This document shows, one piece after another, positions 55,611 through 64,000 of a stretch of 64,000 nt of DNA. The notes beneath the pieces are model-generated. The model did no database searches, had not been told where the DNA came from, and worked only from the letters and a program-made list of their open reading frames with translations. The translations under genes and the position numbers were made by a program. How positions within the stretch are numbered: the first letter of the stretch is position 1; every line of letters starts with the position of its first letter. Origin of the DNA: Senegalia massiliensis (GTDB taxonomy: Bacteria; Bacillota; Clostridia; Tissierellales; SIT17); NCBI RefSeq assembly GCF_009911265.1, contig NZ_QXXA01000006.1:1-64000 (forward strand), written 5' to 3'.

Positions 55611-56471
55611 TTGACAAAAAATAAAAATGCTCTTGTAGTAGAAGGTGGGGCTATGAGAGGAATATTTGCAGCAGGAGTATTAGATGCATTTTTAAAAGAA
55701 AAATTTAATCCCTTTGATATATGTATTGGTGTATCAGCTGGTGCTACCACATTGTCGGGATACCTTTCAAATATGTATGGTAGAAATATGAATATATATA
55801 CAAAATATTCTACTCGTGCAGAATTTATAAACATTAAAAGGTTTCTTCAAGGTGGAGATCTATTAGACTTAGATTGGTTGTGGGATATCTCATTAAGAGA
55901 AATTGAACTTGATATAGATAAAATAATAGAATACAAGGGTAAATATCTTGTAGGAGTTACAAATATAAATACAGGAAATATAGAGTATATTGAACCTAAT
56001 AAAAATAATATAAGTAGGGTAGTAAAAGCTTCTAGTGCTATACCTGTAGTATATAGAAGTCCTATTGAAATCAATGGACAAAAATATGCTGATGGTGGTA
56101 TTTCAGATCCAATACCAGTAAAAGAAGCATATAAAAGAAATGCTAAAAATATTATAGTAATACGTTCAAGACCTAAAGATTATAGAATGACAGTCAGTAA
56201 ATCTTATTATATAAGTAAATTAATATTGAGAGATTATCCTAATCTAATATATGCTTTAGGAAATAGAGCTAAAAAATATAATGAATCAATAGATTTTATA
56301 AGAAGACCACCAAATAATATAAATATATTAGAAATTAATCCTCCTCTAGACTTTAAAACCACAAGATTTACTACAGATTTAAATATATTAAACAATGATT
56401 ATAAAATAGGTTTGAAAAAAGGTAAACAAGCTATTAATCAGTGGTATAATTCATGTGAAAAATTTAGCTAA
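55611..56471 (+). CDS. Patatin-like phospholipase
   Basis: 286 residues. Oxyanion loop VVEGGAMRGIFAAGVL, nucleophile GVSAGATTLSGY, and catalytic Asp in KYADGGISDPIPV form the patatin Ser-Asp dyad. A cytoplasmic lipid acyl hydrolase of the YqhO/RssA-like type. I chose the TTG at 55611, preceded by AGGTG; the GTG at 55602 lies inside that site. Confidence 0.87.
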   Translation: MTKNKNALVVEGGAMRGIFAAGVLDAFLKEKFNPFDICIGVSAGATTLSGYLSNMYGRNMNIYTKYSTRAEFINIKRFLQGGDLLDLDWLWDISLREIELDIDKIIEYKGKYLVGVTNINTGNIEYIEPNKNNISRVVKASSAIPVVYRSPIEINGQKYADGGISDPIPVKEAYKRNAKNIIVIRSRPKDYRMTVSKSYYISKLILRDYPNLIYALGNRAKKYNESIDFIRRPPNNINILEINPPLDFKTTRFTTDLNILNNDYKIGLKKGKQAINQWYNSCEKFS

Positions 56472-56587
56472 TTTAATTTTAAAAGTTGTTAAATTTAATA
56501 TATAATATTTTTTATTTAATATATTGTTATTTGACTCAAATTATTATATAATTTTAGAACAAATAAAAAATAATTTCGAGGTGAAAA

Positions 56588-57127
56588 ATGAAAAATATTA
56601 ATTTAAACTTTATTGATAATTTAAACGATATCTTACCATTTAAAGATGCTATTTGGAATCTTTTATTATTATGTGATAAAGATTTTTATCCCACATTATC
56701 TGAAAGGGAAAACAATCCTAATGGACCTTATAAATATTTTAAAAGCTTATTCATAGATGAAGCTAAATTTTTACTAGCATTTGATAATAAAAAGCTAGTT
56801 GGTTTTTCTATTTTTTATCATAATTATTATGAAGATATAATATCACAATATACACCATGTAATTATATAAAAATTGCATGTGTACACCCTGACTATAGAG
56901 GTCAAAAAATCGCTTCAAAATTTAATAAATTTATAGAAAGTGAATTACCATTTGAACTTTCATTACCTTTTATAGTAAGAAGAACTTGGTCATCCAATTT
57001 CCCACAAATGAGTCTCCTTCAAAATTATGGATATACTCTTTTTCATAAATTTGAAAATGACCGCGGTGATGGGATCAATACTGTCTATTTCTCAAAATTT
57101 ATAGAACCTATAGAAAGAATAAGTTAA
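56588..57127 (+). CDS. GNAT acetyltransferase
   Basis: 179 residues. IKIACVHPDYRGQKIASKFNKFI has the acetyl-CoA binding R-G-Q-x-I/A motif, and WSSNFPQMSLLQNYGY the later strand-helix piece. Longer N terminus than the average. Substrate unknown. CGAGGTG upstream; terminator directly after. Confidence 0.78.
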   Translation: MKNINLNFIDNLNDILPFKDAIWNLLLLCDKDFYPTLSERENNPNGPYKYFKSLFIDEAKFLLAFDNKKLVGFSIFYHNYYEDIISQYTPCNYIKIACVHPDYRGQKIASKFNKFIESELPFELSLPFIVRRTWSSNFPQMSLLQNYGYTLFHKFENDRGDGINTVYFSKFIEPIERIS

Positions 57128-57148
57128 CCCTGACATATGTCAGGGTTA
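57125..57148. terminator. Bidirectional terminator
   Basis: TAACCCTGACAT and exact complement (24 bp) between the GNAT and cysteine desulfidase genes. Confidence 0.88.
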
Positions 57149-57151
57149 TAT

Positions 57152-58441
57152 TTAATTCATATTTCCCATTATACCTAAAATACTCTGGTCCATATTATAC
57201 ATTCCCTCATTACTTAATATTCCTAAATTCTTTATTGTTTTTTCAGCAGAATCCTCGATTATTCCATTTCTATCAAATGTAATATTTTCATTTATTGCAA
57301 GAAGTGCTGACTGTACTGCTACTGAAGCAGAAGTAGATACTTTTAATGCACAACTTGGTTTTGCACCATCACAAATCATACCACTTATATTAGCTATCAT
57401 GTTTTTTATAGCTCCATCAATTTGTTTATGACTTCCACCCATAAGCCATGTTATAGCTGCACTTGCTCCAGTACCAGCTGCTACTGCACAGCCACATAAT
57501 GCTGACAACCTTCCTATATATGATTTTATATAACAATTTATCACATGACTTATAGCTAATGCTTTAACTAATTTATCATTAGTTTGAGGATATTTTTGAT
57601 TAAATGCTACTATAGGAAGTATTGCTGTTAGACCATTATTTCCACTTCCATTTGAACTCATCACTGGCAAATTAACTCCACTCATCCTTGCATCAGCACC
57701 TGCAGCTGTAATCATCATTGAATTATTTAATAAATCATTTGAAAGTACATTTTTATCAATTAATTTTTTTGTTCTATAGCCTACTCCTATTCCAACCTTT
57801 TTTTCTAAACCTTTCTGAGCCATCTTTTTATTCATATTCATACCATCTAATAAAAATAATAGATCTTCTTTGTCTATTTCCTCTATTGTTTTTACAATGT
57901 CCTGTATTTTTTTATTAATTAAAAATGATATTTCTGTATTATCTTTATTTTCATCATTACTCTCTTTACTAACTATTACATTATTATTCTTTTCAATATA
58001 TACTATATTATTATGCCTGTTTTCTATTATCAAATGTACATTATTATTTTTTCCTTCTATATTAACTTCTATATATATTTTTTTATCTGTATCTTTGATA
58101 TCTAATTTAAAGGGAATCTCTTTTAAAATTTTATGTGCTTTTAATACAATATTTTCATCTACATCTTCTAATAATTCAAGACCTTTATTAGAATTACCTA
58201 TAGATATTCCAAGTGCAGCAGAAATACTAAGTCCTACTTCTTCAGTATTGGGTATACCTACACCAAGGCCATTTTTATATATGTTTGGACTTACAAGAAC
58301 TTGTATTTTTCTTATGGATTCATCCTCTAATACTTGTTTTGATTTGGCACATGCAAATGCTACAGCCACAGGTTCAGTACATCCCATTGCAGGAACGACT
58401 TCATTTTTTAGTATATTTATAATTATATTTTTTAATCTCAC
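57152..58441 (-). CDS. cyuA: L-cysteine desulfidase family protein (CyuA/UPF0597)
   Basis: 429 residues. NEVVPAMGCTEPVAVAFACA at the start, PVMSSNGSGNNGLTAILP, RLSALCGCAVAAGTGASAA and GMICDGAKPSCALKVSTSA give the cysteines that hold the [4Fe-4S] cluster. It breaks cysteine into pyruvate, ammonia and sulfide, as CdsB/CyuA does; a serine dehydratase role is the alternative. A sigma-54 promoter (58477-58493) precedes it and its probable activator gene is next upstream. Confidence 0.85.
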   Translation of the reverse strand: MRLKNIIINILKNEVVPAMGCTEPVAVAFACAKSKQVLEDESIRKIQVLVSPNIYKNGLGVGIPNTEEVGLSISAALGISIGNSNKGLELLEDVDENIVLKAHKILKEIPFKLDIKDTDKKIYIEVNIEGKNNNVHLIIENRHNNIVYIEKNNNVIVSKESNDENKDNTEISFLINKKIQDIVKTIEEIDKEDLLFLLDGMNMNKKMAQKGLEKKVGIGVGYRTKKLIDKNVLSNDLLNNSMMITAAGADARMSGVNLPVMSSNGSGNNGLTAILPIVAFNQKYPQTNDKLVKALAISHVINCYIKSYIGRLSALCGCAVAAGTGASAAITWLMGGSHKQIDGAIKNMIANISGMICDGAKPSCALKVSTSASVAVQSALLAINENITFDRNGIIEDSAEKTIKNLGILSNEGMYNMDQSILGIMGNMN

Positions 58442-58476
58442 CTAATCACCCTATCATTTCATTTACTGTATTATAT

Positions 58477-58493
58477 TTGCAAATTTTATGCCA
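58477..58493 (-). promoter_or_regulatory. Sigma-54 promoter of the cysteine desulfidase gene
   Basis: Minus strand TGGCATAAAATTTGCAA matches TGGCAC-N5-TTGCA (GG and GC 12 bp apart), 36 nt before the ATG. Confidence 0.8.
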
Positions 58494-58525
58494 ATAGCTA
58501 TTTCATCATATTTAGGTCAACTCTG

Positions 58526-58538
58526 TATCATTATGATA
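58526..58538. promoter_or_regulatory. Possible activator-binding dyad
   Basis: TATCATTATGATA, a perfect 13-bp palindrome upstream of the sigma-54 promoter. Closer than typical enhancer sites, so tentative. Confidence 0.4.
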
Positions 58539-58552
58539 TTTGAAGTATTAAA

Positions 58553-58597
58553 AAACAGGTATCAATTTAAGACATTCTCTCAAATTGATACCTGTTT
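58553..58597 (-). terminator. Terminator after the sigma-54 activator gene
   Basis: 16-bp perfect arms AAACAGGTATCAATTT and complement around 13 nt; it overlaps the stop codon at 58596. Confidence 0.85.
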
Positions 58598-60350
58598 AAA
58601 TATTATATAATTTTATTTTTCTATATATTGTTGCTCTACCAATACCTAAAGCTCTTGCAGATTTTTCTATACCTTTATTATCCCTACCATATCTATCTAA
58701 AGCTTTTTTTATTTCTATTTTTTCTAACTCTTTTATAGTCATTATAGGAGAAGTGCTCTCTTTTATATTTTCATATTCTTGTTCTCTTATATTCCTTGGT
58801 AAATCTCCTATATTTATTATATCTGTAACACACATATTAACAGCATATTCTATTACATTCTCAAGTTCACGAATATTTCCAGGCCAATGATATTGTCTAA
58901 ATAAATCAATTACATTATTACTCACTTTATTTATATTTCTATTTAATCTTTTATTGAATTTCTCAAGAAAATTATCTACTAATATATTTATATCATCTAA
59001 TCTTTCTCTCAAAGGCGGAATTTTTAAAGGAATTACATTTAATCTATAATATAAGTCCTCCCTAAACTCCTTGTACTTAACTTTTTGTTCCAACAATTTA
59101 TTTGTAGCAGCTATAACTCTTACATCTACTGGAATTACACTATTCCCTCCTACTCTCTCAATTACACTTTCTTGTAATACACGAAGTAATTTTGTTTGTA
59201 AATGTAATGGCATGTCACCTATTTCATCTAAAAATATAGTTCCTTTATGTGCAAGTTCAAATTTACCTAATTTCCCACTCTTTTTAGCTCCTGTAAAAGC
59301 ACCTTCTTCATATCCAAAAAGTTCAGTTTCTATTAAATTTTCAGGAATAGCAGTACAATTTATTGCAATAAATGGCTTATCTACTCTTTCAGATTCAAAA
59401 TGTATGCTTCTTGCAAAAAGTTCTTTCCCTGTGCCACTTTCACCAGTTATTAATACAGTAGAATTGCTTTTAGATATTTTTTTTGCATATCTTTTTACAT
59501 CTTTGATATTTATGCTTTCACCAATAATGTCACTAAAAAATGTCATTTGAGTAGGACTTGATAAATCATTTACTACTTTTAATATTTCTTTCATCTTGTT
59601 AAATGTAAATATATAACCTGTTACCTCATTATCTATAATTATAGGTTTCACACTGTAAAATGCTCTATAATTTTTATTTTTATATTTATATATAAATTCT
59701 TTATTTGATATAGGTGACTTTTCATTTGAAAATTTATTTTTTATTATTTCTTTTATATTATTTATTTTATTTAATTCAAACATTTCATTTGCTATTATAT
59801 TATATCTTTTTATTTCTCCATTTTGTCCAGTTGAAATTACTCCTGTATTCATAGAATTTAATAGTATTTCTAATTCACTAGCCATAAGAGTAATTTCTTC
59901 TTTTTTTCTATTTTCATCTAATTTAGATGCTATTAAATCTGCCATATGATTTAAAAACTCTAACAAATTCATTTTATTACTTGTTATTATTTCTTTTTGT
60001 TCCTTGTTAAATGCTATAAGCCCTATAATCCCAATTGTATTTCTATTTATTTTAATAGGACAACATACTTGAGCCCATTCTCTACACACACCTTTATGAG
60101 TACAATTCTTACAGGCTTCATGTTCTCTAGGATTTTCTATTATAAAGCTTTCATTTTGCTTAAGTGCATAAGCAAAAAGACAATTATCGTTTAGCTTTTC
60201 ACCTATATTATCTAAATATTTTCCAGTTCCAGCAATTCTATTTAATTTTTCATCAACTATTGTAACATCTACATTGATTACACTTGCTGTAGCATTAGTT
60301 ATATTTGTAAGAGTATCAGATATCTTATATAAATCATTTTGACTATACAT
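58596..60350 (-). CDS. Sigma-54-dependent transcriptional activator
   Basis: 584 residues. N-terminal GAF-like input with a cysteine set C80, C83, C89, C96, C97 (EACKNCTHKGVCREW), a PAS domain (about 150-260), the AAA+ domain with GESGTGKE, GAFTGA and RVIAATN, and a C-terminal Fis helix-turn-helix (KSARALGIGRATIYRKIK). The cysteines could bind metal, an iron-sulfur cluster or sense sulfur species. It lies immediately upstream of the gene carrying a sigma-54 promoter, its probable target. Confidence 0.9.
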   Translation of the reverse strand: MYSQNDLYKISDTLTNITNATASVINVDVTIVDEKLNRIAGTGKYLDNIGEKLNDNCLFAYALKQNESFIIENPREHEACKNCTHKGVCREWAQVCCPIKINRNTIGIIGLIAFNKEQKEIITSNKMNLLEFLNHMADLIASKLDENRKKEEITLMASELEILLNSMNTGVISTGQNGEIKRYNIIANEMFELNKINNIKEIIKNKFSNEKSPISNKEFIYKYKNKNYRAFYSVKPIIIDNEVTGYIFTFNKMKEILKVVNDLSSPTQMTFFSDIIGESINIKDVKRYAKKISKSNSTVLITGESGTGKELFARSIHFESERVDKPFIAINCTAIPENLIETELFGYEEGAFTGAKKSGKLGKFELAHKGTIFLDEIGDMPLHLQTKLLRVLQESVIERVGGNSVIPVDVRVIAATNKLLEQKVKYKEFREDLYYRLNVIPLKIPPLRERLDDINILVDNFLEKFNKRLNRNINKVSNNVIDLFRQYHWPGNIRELENVIEYAVNMCVTDIINIGDLPRNIREQEYENIKESTSPIMTIKELEKIEIKKALDRYGRDNKGIEKSARALGIGRATIYRKIKLYNI

Positions 60351-60373
60351 TTTATCAAATCCTTAAAATATTT

Positions 60374-62071
60374 TTAAAGCTTTTTATCATCTATTTTTTC
60401 TAACCATTCTTTTATAGGTTTTGAAATTTCAGATATAGTTCCCTCATTAAATGGATTTTTAAGTCCTGCGGTTTCTACTAATTGTAAGAAAGATTTACTT
60501 CCTCCCATTTCACATAATTTTATATAGCTTTCTAAAGCTTTTTCTTTATTATCTCTATATTTAACCCAGTATTGAAATGCACAAACTTGAGCTAAAGTAT
60601 AATCTATATAATAAAAAGGATCTGTAAAAATATGACCTTGTCTAAACCAAAATCCTCCTCTTTCTAAGAAATCATTATCTTCATAATTTAAGTTAGGAAG
60701 ATATTCCTTTTCTAAATCTCTCCATTTTCTTTTTCTATCAACCTTTGATGCTTCTGGATTTTCAAATACAAAGTGCTGGAATTCATCTACTAATGCTCCG
60801 TAAGGTAAAAATAAAACTGTTCCACTTAAATGAGAAAATTTATATTTCAAAGTATCTTCTTTAAAAAATAAGTCCATCCATGGCCATGCTAAAAATTCCA
60901 TACTCATAGAGTGAATCTCACATGCGTCAAGAGTTGGAAAGTTATACTCAGGCAGTTCAAAATCTCTACTACTATACATTTGAAAAGCATGACCTGCTTC
61001 ATGAGTTAGAACGTCTACATCATCTGAAGTGCCATTAAAATTTGAGAATATAAATGGTGATTTATAATCATCTATAAATGTACAATATCCACCACCAGCT
61101 TTACCTTTTTTAGCTTCTAAATCCATAAGGTTTTTTTGATTCATAAACTTAAAAAATTCACCTGTTTCAATAGACAATTCATTATACATCTTTTCTGCAT
61201 TTTCTATCATCCAATTTTTATCACCTTTAGGTGTAGCATTTCCAGACAAAAATTCTAAAGGTTCATCGTAATATTTAAGAACATCAATCCCTAATCTTTC
61301 TGCTTGCCTTTTTCTTAAAGAATTTGCAATAGGAACTATTTCTTCTTTAATTTGATCTCTATATTGTTTTACCATATCTTTATTATAATCACTTCTTTTA
61401 TGTCTATCATATGCAAGTTCTATAAAATTATTATATCCTAATTTTTTTGCTATTTTCTGTCTCACTTTTACCATTTCATCATAAATATTATCAAATTCTT
61501 CTTCGTTTTCAAAAAAGAAACTATTATAAGCAACTTGTGCTTTTTTTCTTATATTTCTATCTTTTGATTGTAGAAATGGACCCATTTCAGATAAATTTCT
61601 TTCTTCTCCTTCAAAATTTATTTTTGCAGAACCACGTAATTTAGTATATCTACTTACTAATTTATTTTCTTTTTTTAAGTCTTCTATTATATCTTCTGAG
61701 AAAGTTTTAATTTTAAGTTCTGCAATCTTAAATATCTGCTCTCCCCATTGGTCTTCTAATTCATTTTTAAATTGTGAATTAAGAAGTGCTTTATAATATT
61801 TTGAAACAAATCCAGTATAAACAGGTGAATTTTCATCCATAAATTCTTTCTCTTTTTCATAATATTCATCATTTAAATTTATTGTATGACGAATTAAAAC
61901 TAAGTTTTCCATAGTTTCAAAGTTTTTTCTTAAATTATTTATATTTTTCATCATTTCATTTTGAATATCTACAGATTCTGCTTTTTTAAATTTTTCTAAA
62001 TAATCTATAAATTTCTTTTCTAATTTTTTAATATTTGGTCTTATATATTCATATTCATTAAATTTTTTCAA
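60374..62071 (-). CDS. M3 family oligoendopeptidase (PepF-like)
   Basis: 565 residues. Zinc site THEAGHAFQMYSSRDF (HExxH) with downstream Glu in DACEIHSMSMEFL, and the substrate-binding GTVLFLPYGALVDEFQHFVFENPEAS. Standard size for the smaller M3 oligoendopeptidases. Cuts short peptides in the cytoplasm. Single gene. Confidence 0.92.
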   Translation of the reverse strand: MKKFNEYEYIRPNIKKLEKKFIDYLEKFKKAESVDIQNEMMKNINNLRKNFETMENLVLIRHTINLNDEYYEKEKEFMDENSPVYTGFVSKYYKALLNSQFKNELEDQWGEQIFKIAELKIKTFSEDIIEDLKKENKLVSRYTKLRGSAKINFEGEERNLSEMGPFLQSKDRNIRKKAQVAYNSFFFENEEEFDNIYDEMVKVRQKIAKKLGYNNFIELAYDRHKRSDYNKDMVKQYRDQIKEEIVPIANSLRKRQAERLGIDVLKYYDEPLEFLSGNATPKGDKNWMIENAEKMYNELSIETGEFFKFMNQKNLMDLEAKKGKAGGGYCTFIDDYKSPFIFSNFNGTSDDVDVLTHEAGHAFQMYSSRDFELPEYNFPTLDACEIHSMSMEFLAWPWMDLFFKEDTLKYKFSHLSGTVLFLPYGALVDEFQHFVFENPEASKVDRKRKWRDLEKEYLPNLNYEDNDFLERGGFWFRQGHIFTDPFYYIDYTLAQVCAFQYWVKYRDNKEKALESYIKLCEMGGSKSFLQLVETAGLKNPFNEGTISEISKPIKEWLEKIDDKKL

Positions 62072-62190
62072 AAATATTCACTCCTTTTATCTTCTACTTA
62101 TATCATATCACTATTTATTGCTTTTTTTCTACTATAATATAAATATATCTGGGTAATAATAAGTTGAATATATAGAAAGAAGGGATATAA

Positions 62191-63192
62191 ATGAATGATG
62201 CAAAATTTAAAGCATTTTTTGTAGAACAAGATGGAGAAAACTTTAAAAGAAGTATAATCTCAAAGCAAATAAGTGATTTGCCAGAAGGTGATATTACTAT
62301 AAATGTAAAATATTCTTCTTTAAATTACAAAGATGCATTGTCATCAATAGGAAATAAAGGAGTAACTAGAAATTATCCTCATACTCCTGGAATCGATGCA
62401 GCTGGAATTGTAGTAGAGAGTAATGATAATAATATAAAAGAGGGAGATAAAGTATTAGTTACAGGATATGATTTAGGTATGAATACTGATGGTGGATTTG
62501 AAGAATATATTCGTGTTCCTAGTAAATGGGTAGTTAAACTCCCCGAAAATTTATCATTAAAAGAAAGTATGATATATGGTACAGCAGGTTTTACTGCTGC
62601 TATATCTGTATATAAACTTATGAAATTAGGAAGAGTAAAACCTGAGGATGGAGAAATATTAGTAACTGGTGCTACTGGTGGAGTTGGTAGTACTGCTATA
62701 AAGATATTATCTAAATTAGGATATGATGTAATAGGTGCTACAGGAAAAAAAGAAGAAAAAAATATGATAGTTAATATGGGAGCAAAAGACATCATAAATA
62801 GACATGAATTTGAAGATGAAAGTGGGAAACCTATTTTAAAATCTAGATGGGCTGGAGTAATTGATACCACTGGAGGAAATATCCTTTCAACTGCAATAAA
62901 AACTACAAATTATGGTGGTAGTGTAACTACATGTGGAAATGTGGCTGGTCATAAATTTGATGCATCTGTTTATCCATTTATATTAAGAGGTGTATCACTT
63001 CTTGGTGTTGACTCAGTAAATGTAGATAATGAACTTAGAAATATATTATGGAGCTTACTTTCAAATGACTGGAAGATAGATACTCTACATGATAATATAA
63101 ATGAAATTGGACTTAGCAACTTAAATGATGAAATCCATAAAATGTTAAATGGATCTCATAAAGGAAGAACTATTGTAAATTTAGAAATATAA
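62191..63192 (+). CDS. YhdH/YhfP family quinone oxidoreductase (acryloyl-CoA reductase type)
   Basis: 333 residues. Medium-chain reductase: KYSSLNYKDALSSIGNKGVTRNYPHTPGID, then NADPH fold VTGATGGVGSTAIKILSKLG, and FILRGVSLLGVDSVN. The family uses NADPH to reduce quinones or acryloyl-CoA; no catalytic zinc ligands are seen. AGAAGGG upstream. A perfect terminator follows. Confidence 0.87.
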   Translation: MNDAKFKAFFVEQDGENFKRSIISKQISDLPEGDITINVKYSSLNYKDALSSIGNKGVTRNYPHTPGIDAAGIVVESNDNNIKEGDKVLVTGYDLGMNTDGGFEEYIRVPSKWVVKLPENLSLKESMIYGTAGFTAAISVYKLMKLGRVKPEDGEILVTGATGGVGSTAIKILSKLGYDVIGATGKKEEKNMIVNMGAKDIINRHEFEDESGKPILKSRWAGVIDTTGGNILSTAIKTTNYGGSVTTCGNVAGHKFDASVYPFILRGVSLLGVDSVNVDNELRNILWSLLSNDWKIDTLHDNINEIGLSNLNDEIHKMLNGSHKGRTIVNLEI

Positions 63193-63232
63193 AAAATAAT
63201 GACATCATATTAATATGATGTCATTATTTTTT
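63191..63232. terminator. Bidirectional palindromic terminator
   Basis: Perfect 42-bp palindrome (AAAAAATAATGACATCATAT and a central TA) between convergent genes. Confidence 0.88.
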
Positions 63233-63235
63233 ATA

Positions 63236-63334
63236 TTAACTTTTATCTTTTATGGCTATAGTAACAGTAACTGCTATGCCACCCCATAATACAATTGCTC
63301 CAAATAAGAAAAATGCTATAGAAGTCCCTGTCAT
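63236..63334 (-). CDS. MetS-like NSS transporter small subunit
   Basis: 32 residues: MTGTSIAFFLFGAIVLWGGI then AVTVTIAIKDKS, one membrane helix. Its ATG overlaps the stop of the transporter gene by one base (TAATG), as in MetP/MetS pairs, where the small subunit is needed for methionine or alanine import. GAGGAGGC just upstream. Confidence 0.8.
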   Translation of the reverse strand: MTGTSIAFFLFGAIVLWGGIAVTVTIAIKDKS

Positions 63335-64000
63335 TAAATTGCCTCCTCTTCATCTTCAATATTTTTTTCTAATACTCCTTTATGCCATTTTGTACTCTTA
63401 GCTATAAAGGCTGCTATAATTATAAATCCTATAATTCCCCATCCTAATATCATAAGAGCATTAGTTGGGTATCCTTCATAAGGATTCTTTATTTCATTAA
63501 TTATCTTTGTAATAAGCATTACACCTAGTATTGCCGGTGTTACAAACTTAATCATTACTTCCCACCATTTACCTATACTATAAATAGATACTGAGTTAGT
63601 ATGTTTTCTGATCTTATCTGCACCAATTATCCAACCTAATATTATAGCTTCAAGTAAGCCTACAGTTACTAAACTAAATGAATTAATAAATGCATCAACT
63701 ATGTCTAGTACAAATACTCCAGCACCTGTTGCATATATTACACATACTAAATATCCTACTATGGAAGTTATAGTAATTACTTTTTTTCTACTTGCTCCAG
63801 ACTTATCTATTACTGCACTAGAAAATGCCTCTAATAAGGAAATACTTGATGTAAGTCCTGCAAATACTAGTGCTAAGAAGAATAATACTCCAAATACTGT
63901 ACCAACTGGCCCCATTAAACTAAATACTTTTGGGAAAGCTACAAAAGCAAGACCAATTCCTTGTGTTGCAACATCTTCAATTGGTATCCCTTGGCTAGTT
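63334..64000 (-). CDS. NSS family sodium-dependent transporter (partial, cut by window end)
   Basis: The C-terminal part of a neurotransmitter:sodium symporter. The frame is open to the window edge, reading IEDVATQGIGLAFVAFPKVF upstream of FAGLTSSISLLEAFSSAVID, the conserved TM8 sodium site region. Further helices and an acidic tail (EKNIEDEEEAI) follow. Probably imports methionine, alanine or a related amino acid with the small subunit. Confidence 0.88.
   Translation of the reverse strand, partial: TSQGIPIEDVATQGIGLAFVAFPKVFSLMGPVGTVFGVLFFLALVFAGLTSSISLLEAFSSAVIDKSGASRKKVITITSIVGYLVCVIYATGAGVFVLDIVDAFINSFSLVTVGLLEAIILGWIIGADKIRKHTNSVSIYSIGKWWEVMIKFVTPAILGVMLITKIINEIKNPYEGYPTNALMILGWGIIGFIIIAAFIAKSTKWHKGVLEKNIEDEEEAI

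Noticed and set aside
57870-58445. 191-codon open frame opposite the cysteine desulfidase gene
   Set aside because: Repetitive S/F/I/L composition and no start site; the opposite strand has clear family motifs.
59071-59550. Long open frame opposite the sigma-54 activator gene
   Set aside because: It mirrors the conserved AAA+ domain on the other strand, with no ribosome binding site; a shadow of that gene.

Overview
The window is very AT-rich DNA with short intergenic spaces, strong GGAGG-type ribosome binding sites and many perfect-palindrome terminators, as expected of an anaerobic low-GC Firmicute (class Clostridia or Tissierellia). A probable selenoprotein, an electron-bifurcating [FeFe] hydrogenase, an oxygen-free radical SAM enzyme, FeoAB and a sigma-54 regulated cysteine desulfidase fit an obligate anaerobe. 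Two tiny YjcZ-like peptides suggest a spore former. No rRNA, tRNA, CRISPR array or intact insertion sequence was seen.

Layout. 0.2-9.4 kb: YjiH-type membrane protein, a decayed baeRF3 gene, a DUF1328 mini-protein, a YihY/BrkB protein, a MATE exporter followed by a thioredoxin-like gene with an in-frame TGA, then an NhaC-type antiporter downstream of a GlnK/GlnL-like two-component system, and a DUF4258/YgiT-like zinc-finger pair resembling a toxin-antitoxin module. 9.6-18.9 kb: two tiny hydrophobic peptides, an SsuABC/NMT1-type ABC importer divergent from a UbiA prenyltransferase, YfcC, MATE and AGCS carriers and two GNAT acetyltransferases. 19-24.5 kb: Fur-box-preceded superoxide dismutase, ferritin-like protein, nitroreductase, TtcA-like tRNA thiolase, FAD oxidoreductase and radical SAM protein.

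24.6-34.1 kb is the accessory part: a MerR/ABC-2 cassette with two matching promoters, ending beside an IS3 transposase remnant; a DUF881 protein; a run of small membrane proteins, an MFS carrier, a lipoprotein and an M50-type peptidase separated by related hairpin motifs; and a TetR-controlled pair (unknown membrane protein plus DUF2871).

34.5-48.6 kb is mostly C3 metabolism: PTS-dependent dihydroxyacetone kinase (dhaKLM), an arsenic operon (arsR, permease, thioredoxin, acr3, arsC), the glycerol operon (glpF, glpK, glpA-like, glpB-like, DUF1667), then feoAB and the antiterminator glpP. GlpP probably acts on a glp leader; a hairpin before glpA is the best visible candidate. DHA and glycerol would both feed dihydroxyacetone phosphate into glycolysis, with reducing power disposed of through HydABC (50.2-54.4 kb).

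48.7-64 kb holds an F420-ligase-like protein, a LysE remnant, hydABC, a second UbiA protein, a patatin phospholipase, a GNAT, a cysteine desulfidase with a clear sigma-54 promoter next to its probable activator, an M3 oligopeptidase, a YhdH-type oxidoreductase, and an NSS transporter (cut by the window end) with a MetS-like small subunit.

The most noteworthy item is the thioredoxin-like gene at 3135-3461 (minus). Its TGA replaces the first cysteine of the redox motif, and a hairpin with a GGUC loop lies 18 nt downstream, the geometry of a bacterial SECIS element.
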